Positions 1 to 11,963 of a DNA stretch of 64,000 nt are shown piece by piece (the first letter of the stretch is position 1; the number at the start of each line of letters is the position of its first letter). Source of the stretch: Viscum album. Its lineage: Eukaryota > Streptophyta > Magnoliopsida > Santalales > Viscaceae. The notes below the pieces were generated by a model. That model searched no databases. It saw only the letters and a list, made by a program, of their open reading frames with translations, and was not told where the DNA came from. The position numbers were made by a program, and so were the translations under genes. The stretch is from positions 960,664,097-960,728,096 of the forward strand of contig OY728121.1 in the NCBI GenBank assembly GCA_963277665.1. Direction: 5' to 3'.

Positions 1-2090
1 TTTAAGAATAAATCACATTGATGAATAATTAGAGTTGACATGACTATGATAAAATATTTATGATTATGATTTACTGATCTTGGAGTTCTCATAAATCATA
101 AGTAAGAATCTTATGATGAAATCTTGATGAAAGAAAGGGGGAGTGGAATAGATTATTCTGATCATATTAAGAATGAATGGATATGAATGGAAAAAATGGG
201 TGATGTATTATGTATCCAACTAAATCATATTTTTCGGAAATTATTTCCATGAAAATCCGAATCATGAGAATTAGATTCAAGATTAATTATAAAGAATGGT
301 TGTGATGAAGGAATGTGAAGTTACGATAATTAACTTGAAAAATCAGATGTTATTGAAGCTGATATTTAATGTATTCAAATTCATTAAGGATGTCAAGATA
401 CAAGATGAGGTTTTGAGAAAAAAGAAGTGAACCTACTGGAACTAGAAAAATGTATTAATTAGTTCATCGTATTGACTAGAGGCATATTTTTTTGAATAAT
501 TATCAACTGGTATCATGTTCTAATGAATAATAAGATACTAATCATACTTTTATTACATTGTATTCAGAAAAAGAATTTTTTGAGATCTAATGAATGAGTA
601 GGAATGAAAAAATGGAGTGACCAATATGAAGATGAATTTTATAGATTAATCAACAATTTATTCAACCATTTAAATAAGGGTTAAATTACTTTGTTTTATT
701 TTCAAGTGGGTCAATAGAAGAGATAAAGAAAATGTATGTATGTGTTGCTAACGAGGAGTTTAAATTTCAAAGAATGTATTTTACAGAGTTTTAAATTCAA
801 AGAAGATGTTTTTCTTCTTCAAGTAGGTCAAGATCCATTATATCTGATCCAATAATGATTCATCTTGTGGAACATATTCATAAATTTAAATGGAGATAAA
901 GAAATAGAATTAATTTGGTAGTGTAATCCATTTATCCACTTATATTTTCAATCAGTACAGAGAATTGATTTAAAGAAATCCGATTGATTTAATCAGATTA
1001 AGAAAATTAATTCAGACTAGTGATTGAAAGGAAATTCAGAAGAAAAGAATAAGTCATGGAGAATATTCAAAAATATTCTAGAAGAGTTAACAAAGTCAAT
1101 ATTCACCATAATTTCTAGTGAAATTGAGATTTTGGAGAATTTGGTTGAGCGAGAATGTTTTTGGGATTCTCGCCAAAACCATCCATGGGTCACCTATAAA
1201 AGGAAAATGTACTTCACAATTTTTCTAACAGGTATATATTATTCAAAGTAGAGATTGAAGCTCTGAAGTTTAAGGTATAGAAAGAGATTCCCATGTTGTG
1301 ACTTTGTTGAAAGTGTTTTGGTGCAGAGAATTGTAAGGAGAAGAAACAAGATTGAAACATTACTTAGATAATCATAATATTCCCTAATCATCCTATTCAG
1401 CTGTTTATTGGATTATTCTTGTCATCGTATTCGACTGGTCATTGCAGCAAGTTGGATAATTATATCTAGGATTTCCATATTGGGATTTCTGGACTGAGGA
1501 AGTGTTATAAATTGTCTATTCTACAAGAGTTATATCCATCGGATTAGGAGATCATATTTGATAAACCATAATTGTAGAATCATAGTGTGCATATAGGATG
1601 TAGAAATCAGATTAAGGTTTTATTACAACGTTTAAGAGTTTATTACCATATTATCGGTAATAAATTGAATAATTTTTTTTAAAATAATAATTTTTTTGGA
1701 ATTGAAAATAAGTATAGTTTTCATGAGTTGTTACACAAACGTTGTTTACACTGTTTTTTAAGAGGGTGCACACATAATTTTGGATTATCTTCAATGTACT
1801 ATATGATTTAAAGGGAATTCAATACAGGTTGTAATCCAAGGATTGTTTTATAGTGTATTTTGTGGGATTTTATTTTCTCTAAACCATAATAAGGCCACAT
1901 ATATTAGTATTGAATAGTGAACCTTATAAATTATTGTGTTCCTATGGATGTGTTTTTGAATTGTTTTCATTAGGGATTGAAATTTTTAACATGAGGTGAA
2001 GGTTCTTTCATGTAAACATAAAAGAAAAAGTATCACTAATTTACCCCCTCCCCCTCTCAGTGATACATCTATCTAGATTGGGATCATACA
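1..2090 (+). repeat. Left LTR of the SIRE-like element, start truncated by the window
   Basis: It matches the right LTR from about 30,130 to 32,221, so about 290 bp of the LTR lie before the window. It ends in CA at 2,090, just before a decayed tRNA-Met primer site. The last 60 bp hold an 8-bp inverted repeat, GTATCACT/AGTGATAC, around a pyrimidine-rich loop (2,030-2,066). The short ORF at 1,024-1,251 has no conserved counterpart in the other LTR and is treated as chance. Confidence 0.85.
2030..2066 (+). other. Terminal hairpin of the SIRE-like LTR, left copy
   Basis: GTATCACT at 2,030-2,037 pairs perfectly with AGTGATAC at 2,059-2,066 around a C/T-rich loop of 21 bases. The same stem is intact in the right LTR (32,162-32,197) although the surrounding sequence has diverged. 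It lies 24 bp from the LTR end. Its role is unknown; it could be an RNA structure at the 3' end of the R/U5 region. Confidence 0.7.
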
Positions 2091-2092
2091 AG

Positions 2093-2104
2093 TTGTATCA
2101 GAGA
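2093..2104 (+). other. Decayed tRNA-Met primer binding site of the SIRE-like element
   Basis: The sequence TTGTATCAGAG follows the LTR end by two bases. It differs by one base from the plant initiator-tRNA-Met complement TGGTATCAGAG. The next element starts only seven bases downstream. Confidence 0.75.
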
Positions 2105-2110
2105 TGAATG

Positions 2111-4054
2111 TGTTAGAGTTGGTGTCCTGAGATCCAACTGTTTGTACTTTGATTATGTGAATGTACACTTATTATATATTGTTCATTGTTCTGCATGACT
2201 ATAATATAATAATGTCCTAGAATATTTGTTGCATTAACAAAGTCATGGAAGATCCTCACTATGATGAGAACCTTGAAATTCTATAAAAATATTCTCAAAT
2301 AAAGTTCTAAGATTGAATGACATACTATTATAGGACACATAGTATACATACTGTCATGTGCGAGTACTCGTTAGAAGACAAGACTATCTCTCATGAAGTT
2401 CACACTTGGTAATCTCCAAGATAGGAGATTATGAGAACAGACCTGCCAGTAGCAATTCCGCATTTCTTGGTGTCATCGGACATTGCTATCTACGAGCGTG
2501 TGTATTGGTCCTTAGACTCGAAGATTATCATTAACTCATGTCATGACTCGCTCACTTAGATTTACTGACGAAAACTATCACACAGACAGTTGGCGGGAAG
2601 TAGGGTACGTTCAGTGCGTCACGAGTGACATGTTGTTAATGGATAAGTAGAGGAAGGATTTGTCCCTTTAATTTATAGAAGTTGATATCTCGGCCCTTTG
2701 ATTTAAATATAAATGTCGCATGAAATTCCACGACCATGGTGTAAACGACGAGTTTATTTCAGGTAGTCAAAGAACGACAGATCAAGCATATAGGTTTATG
2801 ACACTACCATGAAACCTGATTGATGAGATATTGAGACAAAGGGATTAAATTACACAGTAAGCATTCGTATGAGGTGATACCTCAATGCGGCATCAACTTC
2901 TTTCTCTTAGGTTCCCTGACCCGTTGCTAGATAGTAATCTTGGACTTTAGGCAAGCCCGCCTAATTCCAACGAGAAAGGGGCCTAGTGGGTCACACACTA
3001 ATTGCATTCAAGTATCTTAAGTAGAATAAAGATTATTCCCATACGTGGTTTAATAATTATTGAAGGAAGCCTAAATAGTTTTAATGATGGTGGAATAAGG
3101 AAATGAAAAACAAGATATACATGCCATGTATTAATGATTACACGCTGTGTAGTTTTTCATGGAAAACAAGTACACACCGTGTATTAATGATTACACACTG
3201 TGTAGTTTTCATTTTGGAAAGGAAATGAAAAACAAGTACATGCCGTGTATTAATGATTACACGCCATGCAGTTTTAATGAAAAACAAGTACACACCTTGT
3301 ATTTATGATTACACGCTGTGTAGTTTTTCCATTCAGGATTTTGAAGAAATATCGTTTTATTAAATGATATTTATTATAAACAGCGTGGGTGCATGTCAAG
3401 GAATTAATGATTTGACATGGGGTTTTTTTAAAAAGAGTTAATGAAATAAATAAAATGTGTAACATGTTTATTTATTGCCATAACTCTAGAACCTCAAACC
3501 CGATTGAAAATATCCTCACACCCCCAACTCTTTTCCTTACACAAGAGAATCATTGTGCACAAAAATTCTGGATAATTCTTTCAAGGCCGAAAGAACCTCT
3601 TCCTCCCAGAATGCTCTCAAGACTAAGAGAGATCGTCGATCGAATCAAGGCGTTCTAAGGCGGACAACGCAAGCAAAGGTTTCTCCATGCTATCACCTAG
3701 ATAATCCTTTGGCGACGTCCAGAGATACGAGGTGAACATGTGGATCACCGCTAGAGGAAGTCTATACTTGGCTTCTGTGACGCAACGACGAATCACATCA
3801 GAATGTGATCAAGAACATCAACGAAGAAAGAACACCAAAAGGTAATTCTTTAGAATTAATTAAATTGATTACAATCAACTTGTAATGATCCTAATTTGTG
3901 GTTCTAGGAATTTCCTTTTCTTTGTCTATTTCTCTGATTCGATCCATGGAGACTGGCGTTTATCGTCGTATTGAACCCGGATTGATCATTATTAATGACA
4001 AAAAGCCAAGTGGGCACATCCACCCACACGATTCCGCTGTGCCCGAAACCTTCA
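2111..4054 (+). repeat. 5' LTR of the second copia element
   Basis: It begins TGTTAGAGTTGG and ends CCTTCA, followed by the primer site. It matches 9,900-10,350 plus 22,697-24,188 along its whole length. It carries the array of paired palindromes at 3,118-3,322. A peptide-like frame at 3,455-3,658 has a counterpart in the other LTR only because the LTRs are duplicates; I see no coding signal. Confidence 0.92.
3118..3322. repeat. Array of four palindrome pairs in the 5' LTR
   Basis: Eight 13-bp imperfect palindromes of consensus TACACGCCGTGTA start at 3,118, 3,139, 3,171, 3,192, 3,237, 3,258, 3,289 and 3,310. They form four pairs; the spacing inside each pair is exactly 21 bp, joined by TTAATGAT or a variant, while pairs recur every 52-66 bp. 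Because each half is self-complementary, the two members of a pair can also pair with each other, giving a stem of up to 13 bp with an 8-base loop. Differences from the consensus are mostly C-to-T or G-to-A changes. Function is unknown. Confidence 0.9.
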
Positions 4055-4056
4055 AC

Positions 4057-4067
4057 TGGTATCAGAG
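4057..4067 (+). other. tRNA-Met primer binding site of the second copia element
   Basis: TGGTATCAGAG is an exact match to the usual plant initiator tRNA-Met complement and lies two bases after the 5' LTR end. It fixes the element's orientation as plus. Confidence 0.93.
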
Positions 4068-5983
4068 GGAGGTTACAATATTTATTATAGTTATTTAATT
4101 TTCTTTGATAATTTACGAATTTATATTTGATTCAATTAGAAATAAATCGTTCTATAAATCTGAATAAACGAGATCTGTTCTTCCTTCTTCATTTATCGAT
4201 TCATATCATAGAAATGACCTTTTAATTTTAATTTTGATTAAAATAAAAACGAGGAACTCATCCGGAGGAGCTTCTCTTTCTGTCTGTATAACACGGGAAT
4301 ACACGACGTGTAATGAAAACTACACGCCATGCACTTAGGTTCAACGAACTGGTACTGGTCCGCCAAACCACGCCGTGTGAATTGAGTATGCCTAAGTATT
4401 TATTACGCCGTGTTGACCAGAATTAAAGGATGCATGGAAACTAGAATACATGGCGTGTATATTGTAGTAACATGCCGTGTAGTCCGATCTGGCCCAGATG
4501 AACCCGTGTACAAGGATAAGCCGCATACTGCGTACACGGGATCTCCAGGACGGTTATTGCATAACAAGGATGTACACGACGTGTATGATTTTTCTATACA
4601 CCGTGTACTCCAAAATTTCCAAATTACAGAAAACACGCCAAAGCCCCCGACATGTACTTTGGATAAAAGGTGAAAAGAAATACACGCTGTGTAAATATAA
4701 ACTACACGCCGTGTACTTTCCAAAAATTTCACCAGGTTTCCTCCAAAAGTACAAAGACCTATACTGGGGATATGGATGAGAAGAATCTCAAGGAAATTCA
4801 AAAAGGAATTTAGGATAAAGAATTGATTAATTATAAGATCATAATTAATTGAATTCAAGCGCGACTTATCTTAAATAATAGTATGATTAAAAGAATTTGA
4901 ATTCTAAATATGCGTAAATGTCGTTGCATGCTATGGATGATCATGAGATAGACCAAAGACCCTTTGTATGTGTATGGTTTCATTTAAATTTATTTAATTT
5001 AAATTTGTTGGCCTGCGAGCCTTCTTCCAACAAAATGTAGGGCCTGTGTGCCCATGGTTTCTTTAATGTAAACCCACGTAATGGAGGATCTCCCAAGCCA
5101 GAGGAGACAGTTCAAAATCCAAAGCTGAGGCCAAACCAACATAAGAAGATATGAAGGTGGACAGGTGGGAGCTGCAAAACATGAACCATAAGGTTCAAGG
5201 TGTTTTCCCTAGGTCAGGGTTAGCTTATCAAATCTGCTAGATAAGTTAACCAACATAAGCTCATGATCATGCCATCTTATTTTATTTTTGTCTGATTGCA
5301 TGGTTTATTTATTATGTATGTGTTGTCGCAATCAAATAATTAATGAAGTAAACAAGCATGAAAAGATGGAATAAAATAAAAACCGGAATATGGGTAAACA
5401 TTTTCGGAACATGGTTAATCACTTAAGCATGTGATAATGCCAATCTATGCAGAAAGGACTAAAATCCCTCAATACCATATTAAGTCAGAACAAGCCTTTT
5501 GTTACCTGATTAAGGGCAAGACTCAATAAAACTATGTGTTTGACCAACCCTTGTTGGGACACTTACTTTTATAAAGTAATCCCTTATGAAAGGTTTCGGG
5601 TTGACTTAACCATATTACATCAAGAGAAGTAGCCCTTACTAGACTTGGTGTAATATTGGAGGCAAGAGTTGAGGAGATCCAAGTCAGGATTTCTGGATTG
5701 GGGAGTCCACTCAACAGATCAAGGAACTGTAAGCTCATAGTTGTTAAAGACCTGCCTACCTAAATACCTTCAAATAGATTGACCAACCCTTATTGGGGTT
5801 ATGCGAAGGGGAATATGGATCCTTGACACTATAATGTCAAAGTAACTGGACATTTCTAGTTCAATGGTGAGGGCCATTGGGACTTGATAAAATAGTGGGA
5901 GACTTAATAAAATTTATTATTTCTCATAAAAATGTAATCAAGAAAGTATTGATAAATCTACTCTTTTAATTTGTAGAATCAAA
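4068..5983 (+). other. Long untranslated leader of the second copia element
   Basis: About 1.9 kb separate the primer site from the first gag codon. The first third (4,300-4,715) is filled with palindromes related to those in the LTR. The rest shows no long frame in the element's direction. Two copies of a short segment reading GACCAACCCTTGTTGGG or nearly so occur near 5,540 and 5,780. The leader would be present in the genomic RNA, so packaging, dimerisation or translation signals could lie here, but none is proven. Confidence 0.75.
4300..4715. repeat. Palindrome cluster in the leader RNA region
   Basis: Copies related to TACACGCCGTGTA lie at about 4,300, 4,321, 4,368, 4,403, 4,447, 4,469, 4,573, 4,597, 4,681 and 4,703. 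Several are pairs 21-24 bp apart, as in the LTR. TACACGACGTGTA (4,300 and 4,573) and TACACGCCGTGTA (4,703) are perfect apart from the central base. A separate perfect 9-bp inverted repeat, CCCGTGTAC (4,503-4,511) and GTACACGGG (4,532-4,540), encloses 20 bases and uses the same core. A 151-codon open frame on the minus strand across this area is a by-product of the palindromes. Confidence 0.88.
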
Positions 5984-8900
5984 ATGAAAAACTCATCAAC
6001 CACATTTTCTATGCAATCAATTCTGTACAAAGACAATATCCTCACCGGTAGTAACTTTTAGGAATGGTTTAGGAACATTTGGGTTATCCTATGCCATGAA
6101 AGAAATTTTTACGTGATGGAGTCCTCACTTTCTGATTCGCCTCCCCAAGGGGCGAGTGATGAAGCTTTCCTAGTCTATGATCAACATTTGAGCGATGCAC
6201 TCAATGTTCAATGGTTGATGCTATCATCAATTGCTAGTGAGTTCATGAAGTCTCATGAAGACATGGATTCCTATAGCATGCTCGAGCACCTCTGTGGTCT
6301 ATACAAGGAGAGAGAAAGACAGGAAAGGTTTGAGATATCCAAGGCTCTATTTCAGAGAAAGCTTGGAGAGGGTTCCCCAACTGGGCCTCATGTAGTCAAG
6401 ATCATTGGATACATTGAGCACTTGGTGGTTATAGGGTTTAAAATACCTGAAGAAATGGGTACCGATCTCATTCTTGCATCACTCCCCCAAAGCTTCTCTA
6501 ACTTTGTTGTGAACTTCAACATGAAAAACATTGAGAAGTCTTTATCTGATCTTCCTATCCTTATTTTCCAAGTGGACAATGACATGAAGCATGAAAATCC
6601 ATCTTTCCTCATGGTGAATAAAAGGAAAGGGAATGAGAAGAGCTTTAAGCCCAAAGCTTCTTCAAGGACTTCCAAGAAAAGGAAGATCAAAGGGGAGGCA
6701 AGAGAACAGGAGGCTGTTTGTTTCGCTTGTGGCAAGAAGGGCCACTGGAAGAAAAACTGCACCTAACCAAGAAAGCAGGGGGAAACTTCAAGTGCATTTG
6801 TTATCGAATGCAATCTATCTGTTTCTACTAATTGGGTATTAGATACTTATTGTGATGCTCACATATATATCCAAATATAGTAACCAAGTAGATTTACAAA
6901 GATTGACCGAGGTGAGGTGGATCTACGAGTATCCAACGGAGCTAGACTTGCTACTATAGCTGTCAGAGACTACCACCTCACATTGCCTATTGGGATGGTC
7001 TTGGTTTTGAAAGGATGTTATTATGTACCCTCTATAACCAAAAACATTATTTCAGTATCTAGATTAGATACTGATGGATTCATCTTCAAGTTTGGAAGTG
7101 GATGTTGCTACTTTTATAAAGATAACATTTTTTTGGTAGGGAACATTTATATAACTACCTTTATGTGTTAAACTACACAAACCAAGTAATGGAAATCAAT
7201 GACAAATTTAATTCACATGACTCATACCACTCCCAACTTCGACATCACCAGCCAGGTCATTTCAATGAGAAAAGTTTGACAAAATTACATCAATATGGGT
7301 ATTTAGATTCTTTTGAACTAAAACCACTTGGTGTATGTCATGCATTTCTACAAGGAAAAATGGCCAAAGCCCCATTTAGTGGGAAATGTGAAAGGGATAA
7401 ATAGATTCTATAATTAGTTCACACAGATGTGTGTGGACCATTTCTAGTTGAAGCAAGGGGTGGGTTCTCGTACTTCATAACTTTTACTGATGATTTTAGT
7501 AGATATGGATATATCTACTTAATGAGGTATAATTCAGATTCTTTTGATCAGTTCAAAGAATACATGAATGAAGTTGAGAACCAGCTTGGTAAGAAGATTA
7601 AGAAACTCTGCTCAGACAGAGGAGGAGAGTATCTTAATCAGGAATTAATTGATTTCTTACGGGAGTTTGGGATTCTATCTCAACTCAGTCCTCCTTACAC
7701 GCCACAGGGGAATGGTGTAAGCGAAAGGATGAACTGCACCATGTTAGACATGGTGAGATCAATGATGAGTCATGCGAGTCTTCCATTATCCTTTTGGGGA
7801 TATGCATTACAAACAAAAGAACACCTACTAAACCAAGTACCAACTAAATCGATAAATGGTATTCCATACGAGTTATGGAGTGGATGAAAAGCCATGTTAT
7901 CAAATTTACATGTGTGGGGTAGAGAAGCATTTGTTAAGGCCTCTTCAGGTAACAAACCTGCACCCTGAGGCACAAAGTGTATCTTTATAGGATATCCCAA
8001 GGAAACAAGTGGATATTACCTATACAACCCCTCAGATAAAAAGGTTACAGTGGAAAGACATGCCATATTTCTTGAGAGGGAGCACATCTCCAAAAGAGAT
8101 AGTGGGAGCGAGATAGACTTCGATGAATTTGAGGATCAAGATACACAGGAGTTGGTAAAAGAACAAATTTCACAAAGCCCCATGGAAGAAAAATCTATTC
8201 TAGAGACACAAGAACTATGTAGGAGCACAAGAGAGGTCAGAGAACCAGAACGATATGTTTTTTTTGTCACCGAGGATGGTGACTCATTATTGGTTGAAAA
8301 TGATGATCCTCTTTCCAACAAGGAAGCAGTTGAAGGAACAGACGTTGCCAAGTGGCAAGAAGCCATGAATTCTGAAATGGATTCCATGTACCAAAAACAA
8401 GTCTGGATTTTGGTAGATCCTCCTGTTGATGTAAAGACTATTGGTAATAAAGGTGTATTCAAGAAGAAACTGGACATGGAGGGACAAGACATCACCTATA
8501 TGGCATGACTGGTTGCAAAAGGTTTTAGACAACATCAAGGAATTGAATATGATGAAACCTTTTCACCGGTTGTGATGATGAAATCCATCATAATCCTATT
8601 GGAAATTTCCACTTACCATGACTATGAAATTTGGAAAATGGATGTCAAAACAACATTCCTTAACGGGAACCATCAGGAAGATGTCTACATGACACAACCT
8701 GAAGGGTTTGTGACTCTAAAGGTTGACAACAAGGTATGAAAGTTGCAGAAATCCATTTATGGATTAAAGAAAGCATCAAGGTCATGGAACATTCGTTTTG
8801 ATGAAGCTGTAACAAAATTTGGCTTTGTTAAGAATGAATGTGATCCTTGTGTCTATAAAAGGTTTAGTGGAAGTGCAATCATTTTCCTAATAGTATATGT

Positions 8901-9885
8901 TGATGACATATTACTAATTGGAAACGAAGTACCTTTCTTACAGTCATTTATGGCATGATTGCATAAATTCTTCTCCATGAAAGACTTGGGTGAGGAAACA
9001 TATATTATAGGGATCAAGATCCATCGTGATAGATCCAAGAGAATGCTGGGCCTGAGTCAAAGTACATACATTGACAAGATACTGAAGAGATTTAGTGTGG
9101 AACAGTCTAAGAGGGGATTTTTTCCAGTGTCACATGACATTCATCTTTCCATGAAAATGTGTCCTCAGACACATGAGGAAAGAAAGAAAATGTCAAGGAT
9201 CCCTTACGCATCCACGATTGGGTCAGTCATGTATGCTATGCTATGTACGAGACTAGATGTTGCTTACGCATTAAGTGCGGTGGGCAGATATCAAGCTGAT
9301 CCAGGAGACCACCATTAGATGGTAGTCAAGACTATCCTTAAGTATCAGAGGCGTACTAAGGATATGTTCCTGGTTTATGGAGGAGATGAGGAACTAGTCA
9401 TCATAGGACATGTAGATTCTACTTTCTAGACTGATCAAGATGACATGAAGTCACAGAATGGATACATCTTCAGTTTGAATGGAGGTGCTGTGAGATGGAA
9501 GAACTCAAAGAAAAGTGTGGTGGTAGATTCTACAGTGGAGTCCGAGTATATCGTAGCTTCTGAAGAAGCTAAAGAAGCAGTATGGATGTGAAGCTTTGTC
9601 CAAGAGTTGGATGTTGTACCTATCAGTAAAGATCCTATCACACTCTATTGTGATAATACTACAGCGGTGGCACTTGAAAAAGATCCATGGTCACATTAGC
9701 TGACAAAGAACATACATTGGAAGTATCATCTCATGAGGGATTTTTCTCAGAGAGGTGAAGTTGCAGTGAGAAATATTTCCCTGAAAGACAACGTGGAAGA
9801 CCCCTTGACTAAATCCTTGACTCAGTAGAAACATGATCATCATGTGAGGTCTAGTGGACTAAAAGTCGTAGGCAGTTGGCTCTAG
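5984..9885 (+). pseudogene. gag-pol of the second copia element, inactivated
   Basis: The frame starts with ATG at 5,984 and would encode about 1,300 residues: capsid/nucleocapsid, protease, integrase, reverse transcriptase and RNase H, in copia order. Gag is open from 6,062 after a TAG at codon 26 (6,059) and ends in a CX2CX4HX4C knuckle (CFACGKKGHWKKNC) near 6,720-6,760. The protease motif near 6,842 reads DTY, not DTG. One frameshift lies between about 7,080 and 7,200. Integrase (7,200-7,900) keeps the catalytic Asp, Asp and Glu, in HTDVCG, CSDRGGEY and GVSERM, but has lost a zinc-finger Cys. RT keeps YVDD near 8,900. RNase H ends with a DSTVESEY block near 9,530. About a dozen nonsense codons, mostly TGA or TAG where Arg, Gln or Trp is expected, break pol. 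The end is taken at the TAG at 9,883. Confidence 0.92.
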
Positions 9886-9888
9886 TCC

Positions 9889-9897
9889 AAGTGGGAG
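9889..9897 (+). other. Polypurine tract of the second copia element
   Basis: AAGTGGGAG lies directly before the 3' LTR start, as in most plant copia elements (AAGTGGGAGATTG type). It would prime plus-strand synthesis. Confidence 0.85.
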
Positions 9898-9899
9898 TT

Positions 9900-10350
9900 T
9901 GTTAGAGTTGGTGTCCTGAGATCCAACTGTTTGTACTTTGATTACATGAATGTACACTTATTATATATTGTTCATTGTTCTGCATGACTGTAATATAATA
10001 ATGTCCTGGAATATTTGTTGCATTAACAAGGTCATTCCAGATCCCTGCTATGATGAGAACCTTGAAATGCTATAACAATATTCTCAAATAATATTCTACG
10101 GTTGGATGACATACTATTATAGGACACATAGTATACAGATCTTCATGTGTGAGTACTCATAAGAATATGAGACTCTCTCTCATGGAGTTCACACTTGGTA
10201 ATCTCCATGATAAGATATTGTGAGAACAGACCCTCCTGTAGCAATTTCGCATGTCTTGGTGTCATCAGACATTGCTATCTACGAGCGTGTGTAATGGTAC
10301 TTAGACTGGAAGATTATCATTAACTCATGTCATGACTCTCACACTTAGAT
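9900..10350 (+). repeat. 3' LTR of the second copia element, first part
   Basis: It begins TGTTAGAGTTGG and matches 2,111 onward. It stops at TAGAT (10,346-10,350), where the gypsy element is inserted; the remainder starts again at 22,692 with a second TAGAT. Confidence 0.93.
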
Positions 10351-11963
10351 TATAACGACCCATACTTTACATACATTGTTATTACTTCAGAATTGAAGCA
10401 CACTTATTACAACATATAACAAAACCAGGAAAGGACCGTATAGTTATAGTGTCTTTAGAAACTGGGAAACATAAAAAACTGGTTCATAAATCATCTATAT
10501 TGTCTCCCTTTTATTTTATCATATCTAGAGTCCCTTTTGACATATCTTAATTAATATCCTTCTTCCTGACCTGGGGAAAAGAAAACATACAAAAGGGTGA
10601 GCTCAAATGCTCATTAAGGGTAAACAAAATAAATATCATTCATATCATATTCATAAGAACATAACATTCTGAAAATCTTAACCTGCAAAAGAGATCTTAA
10701 TATCATAACATGGGATAAATCATAATAGTGAAATGTAATCCCAATAATAATAACCAAAAAATGAAACTTTGTGTCATACACACATAATTATAGAGGATAA
10801 TTTCTTAGTATTCAAGACTCATTTCCAAGACTATCTTAGCAGACAAAGTCCATTTCTGAACCGAGTTCACTCCTCGTTTCAGTCCTGTTTCACTGAACTG
10901 TTTTAACCTGCCGTTCCAGCCATGTCTATATCATGAGATATAAATCTTTACCCAATGAATTGGAGGGAGATATAGGTCCCACCCATCTCATAATGATACC
11001 ATTCTTATGTGTGCCACAATATTATAAATCATACATCATAACATAACCCTTGTAATAAAAATGGGATTATTAAACATCATGCCATCATAAGATAAATGGA
11101 CATCATAAAAATAATTCCATCATAACATAATCAAATCAATGTAAAAATAGGTATTTAAACAGAACCCTGTATTATCTTATATGGAAACTAATTCTGATAA
11201 AACACTTGAACTTCATTCTTGAGGAAAATATCCTTTCTATTTCAAAAACATTTTTCCTTTCTTAACATGTCATACAATTTTAAACTAAAAGAAGTTGATT
11301 AAAAATAAACTTGAAAACTTGTAAAATAAGCTTCATGGAAATAATGTTCAAAAAATCCATTCATGGCGTATAAGTTAAAAAAATACATTCTTCTTGTACT
11401 TCGGCCAGAAAAGTCAAAAAGTACCTCGTACGAAAAACAACAAAAGATTCCTTTCATATATTTTACTAAAAACTCACCGAAGGGTAAATTGGATTTAAAA
11501 AATTGTAGGTGGATGGAAATAATATTACATATTGAGGAAACATGGATGTGTATGATAAATATTCCCTAGTAAATTCTGAAGTATAAACAATCTCGGATAA
11601 AAATGAGATTGTGAGATTTTACCTTACCTTAGGTCCGATTTGCTTCGTACGTGTCTGAACCTCCTGTATAATGATTTAAATAAGGTTATTTACTTATTCC
11701 AGAATCTTAATCATTGTTATGATATCATATATGGTCATATTCTTAGCTTCTTATTAGTAATATTTCATTGTTACTTGTTATTCGGGTGTTTATTGCTTTT
11801 TGTTCTTATGCGGGTTTTGTCGAATAAATTCTTATTATTCTTTTAGGTTATAGATACCTCATTTCCAGAATGGTATTAGTGTAATATATATCATATTTAT
11901 TCATTCAATTCAGTTATATAATAATTAATCATTGAAGATCATGTAAAACGAGTCGCATCACAT

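Noticed and set aside
3118..3322. CRISPR array
   Set aside because: Repeats with regular spacing could suggest one, but the units are palindromes with near-identical linkers, not unique spacers, and the setting is a plant LTR.
4403..4858. Open frame of 151 codons on the minus strand, the longest uninterrupted frame in this part of the window after gag and RT
   Set aside because: It runs antisense through the palindrome cluster. The palindromes lack stops in several frames, no domain is seen, and three other frames overlap it for the same reason.
6388..6762. Antisense frame of 124 codons within gag
   Set aside because: It is the shadow of the copia gag, which has a clear zinc knuckle on the plus strand.
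11363..11846. Short frames in the Tekay LTR with counterparts at 20,181-20,387
   Set aside because: They recur only because the LTRs are duplicates. Changes between copies do not respect codons, and no domain is visible.
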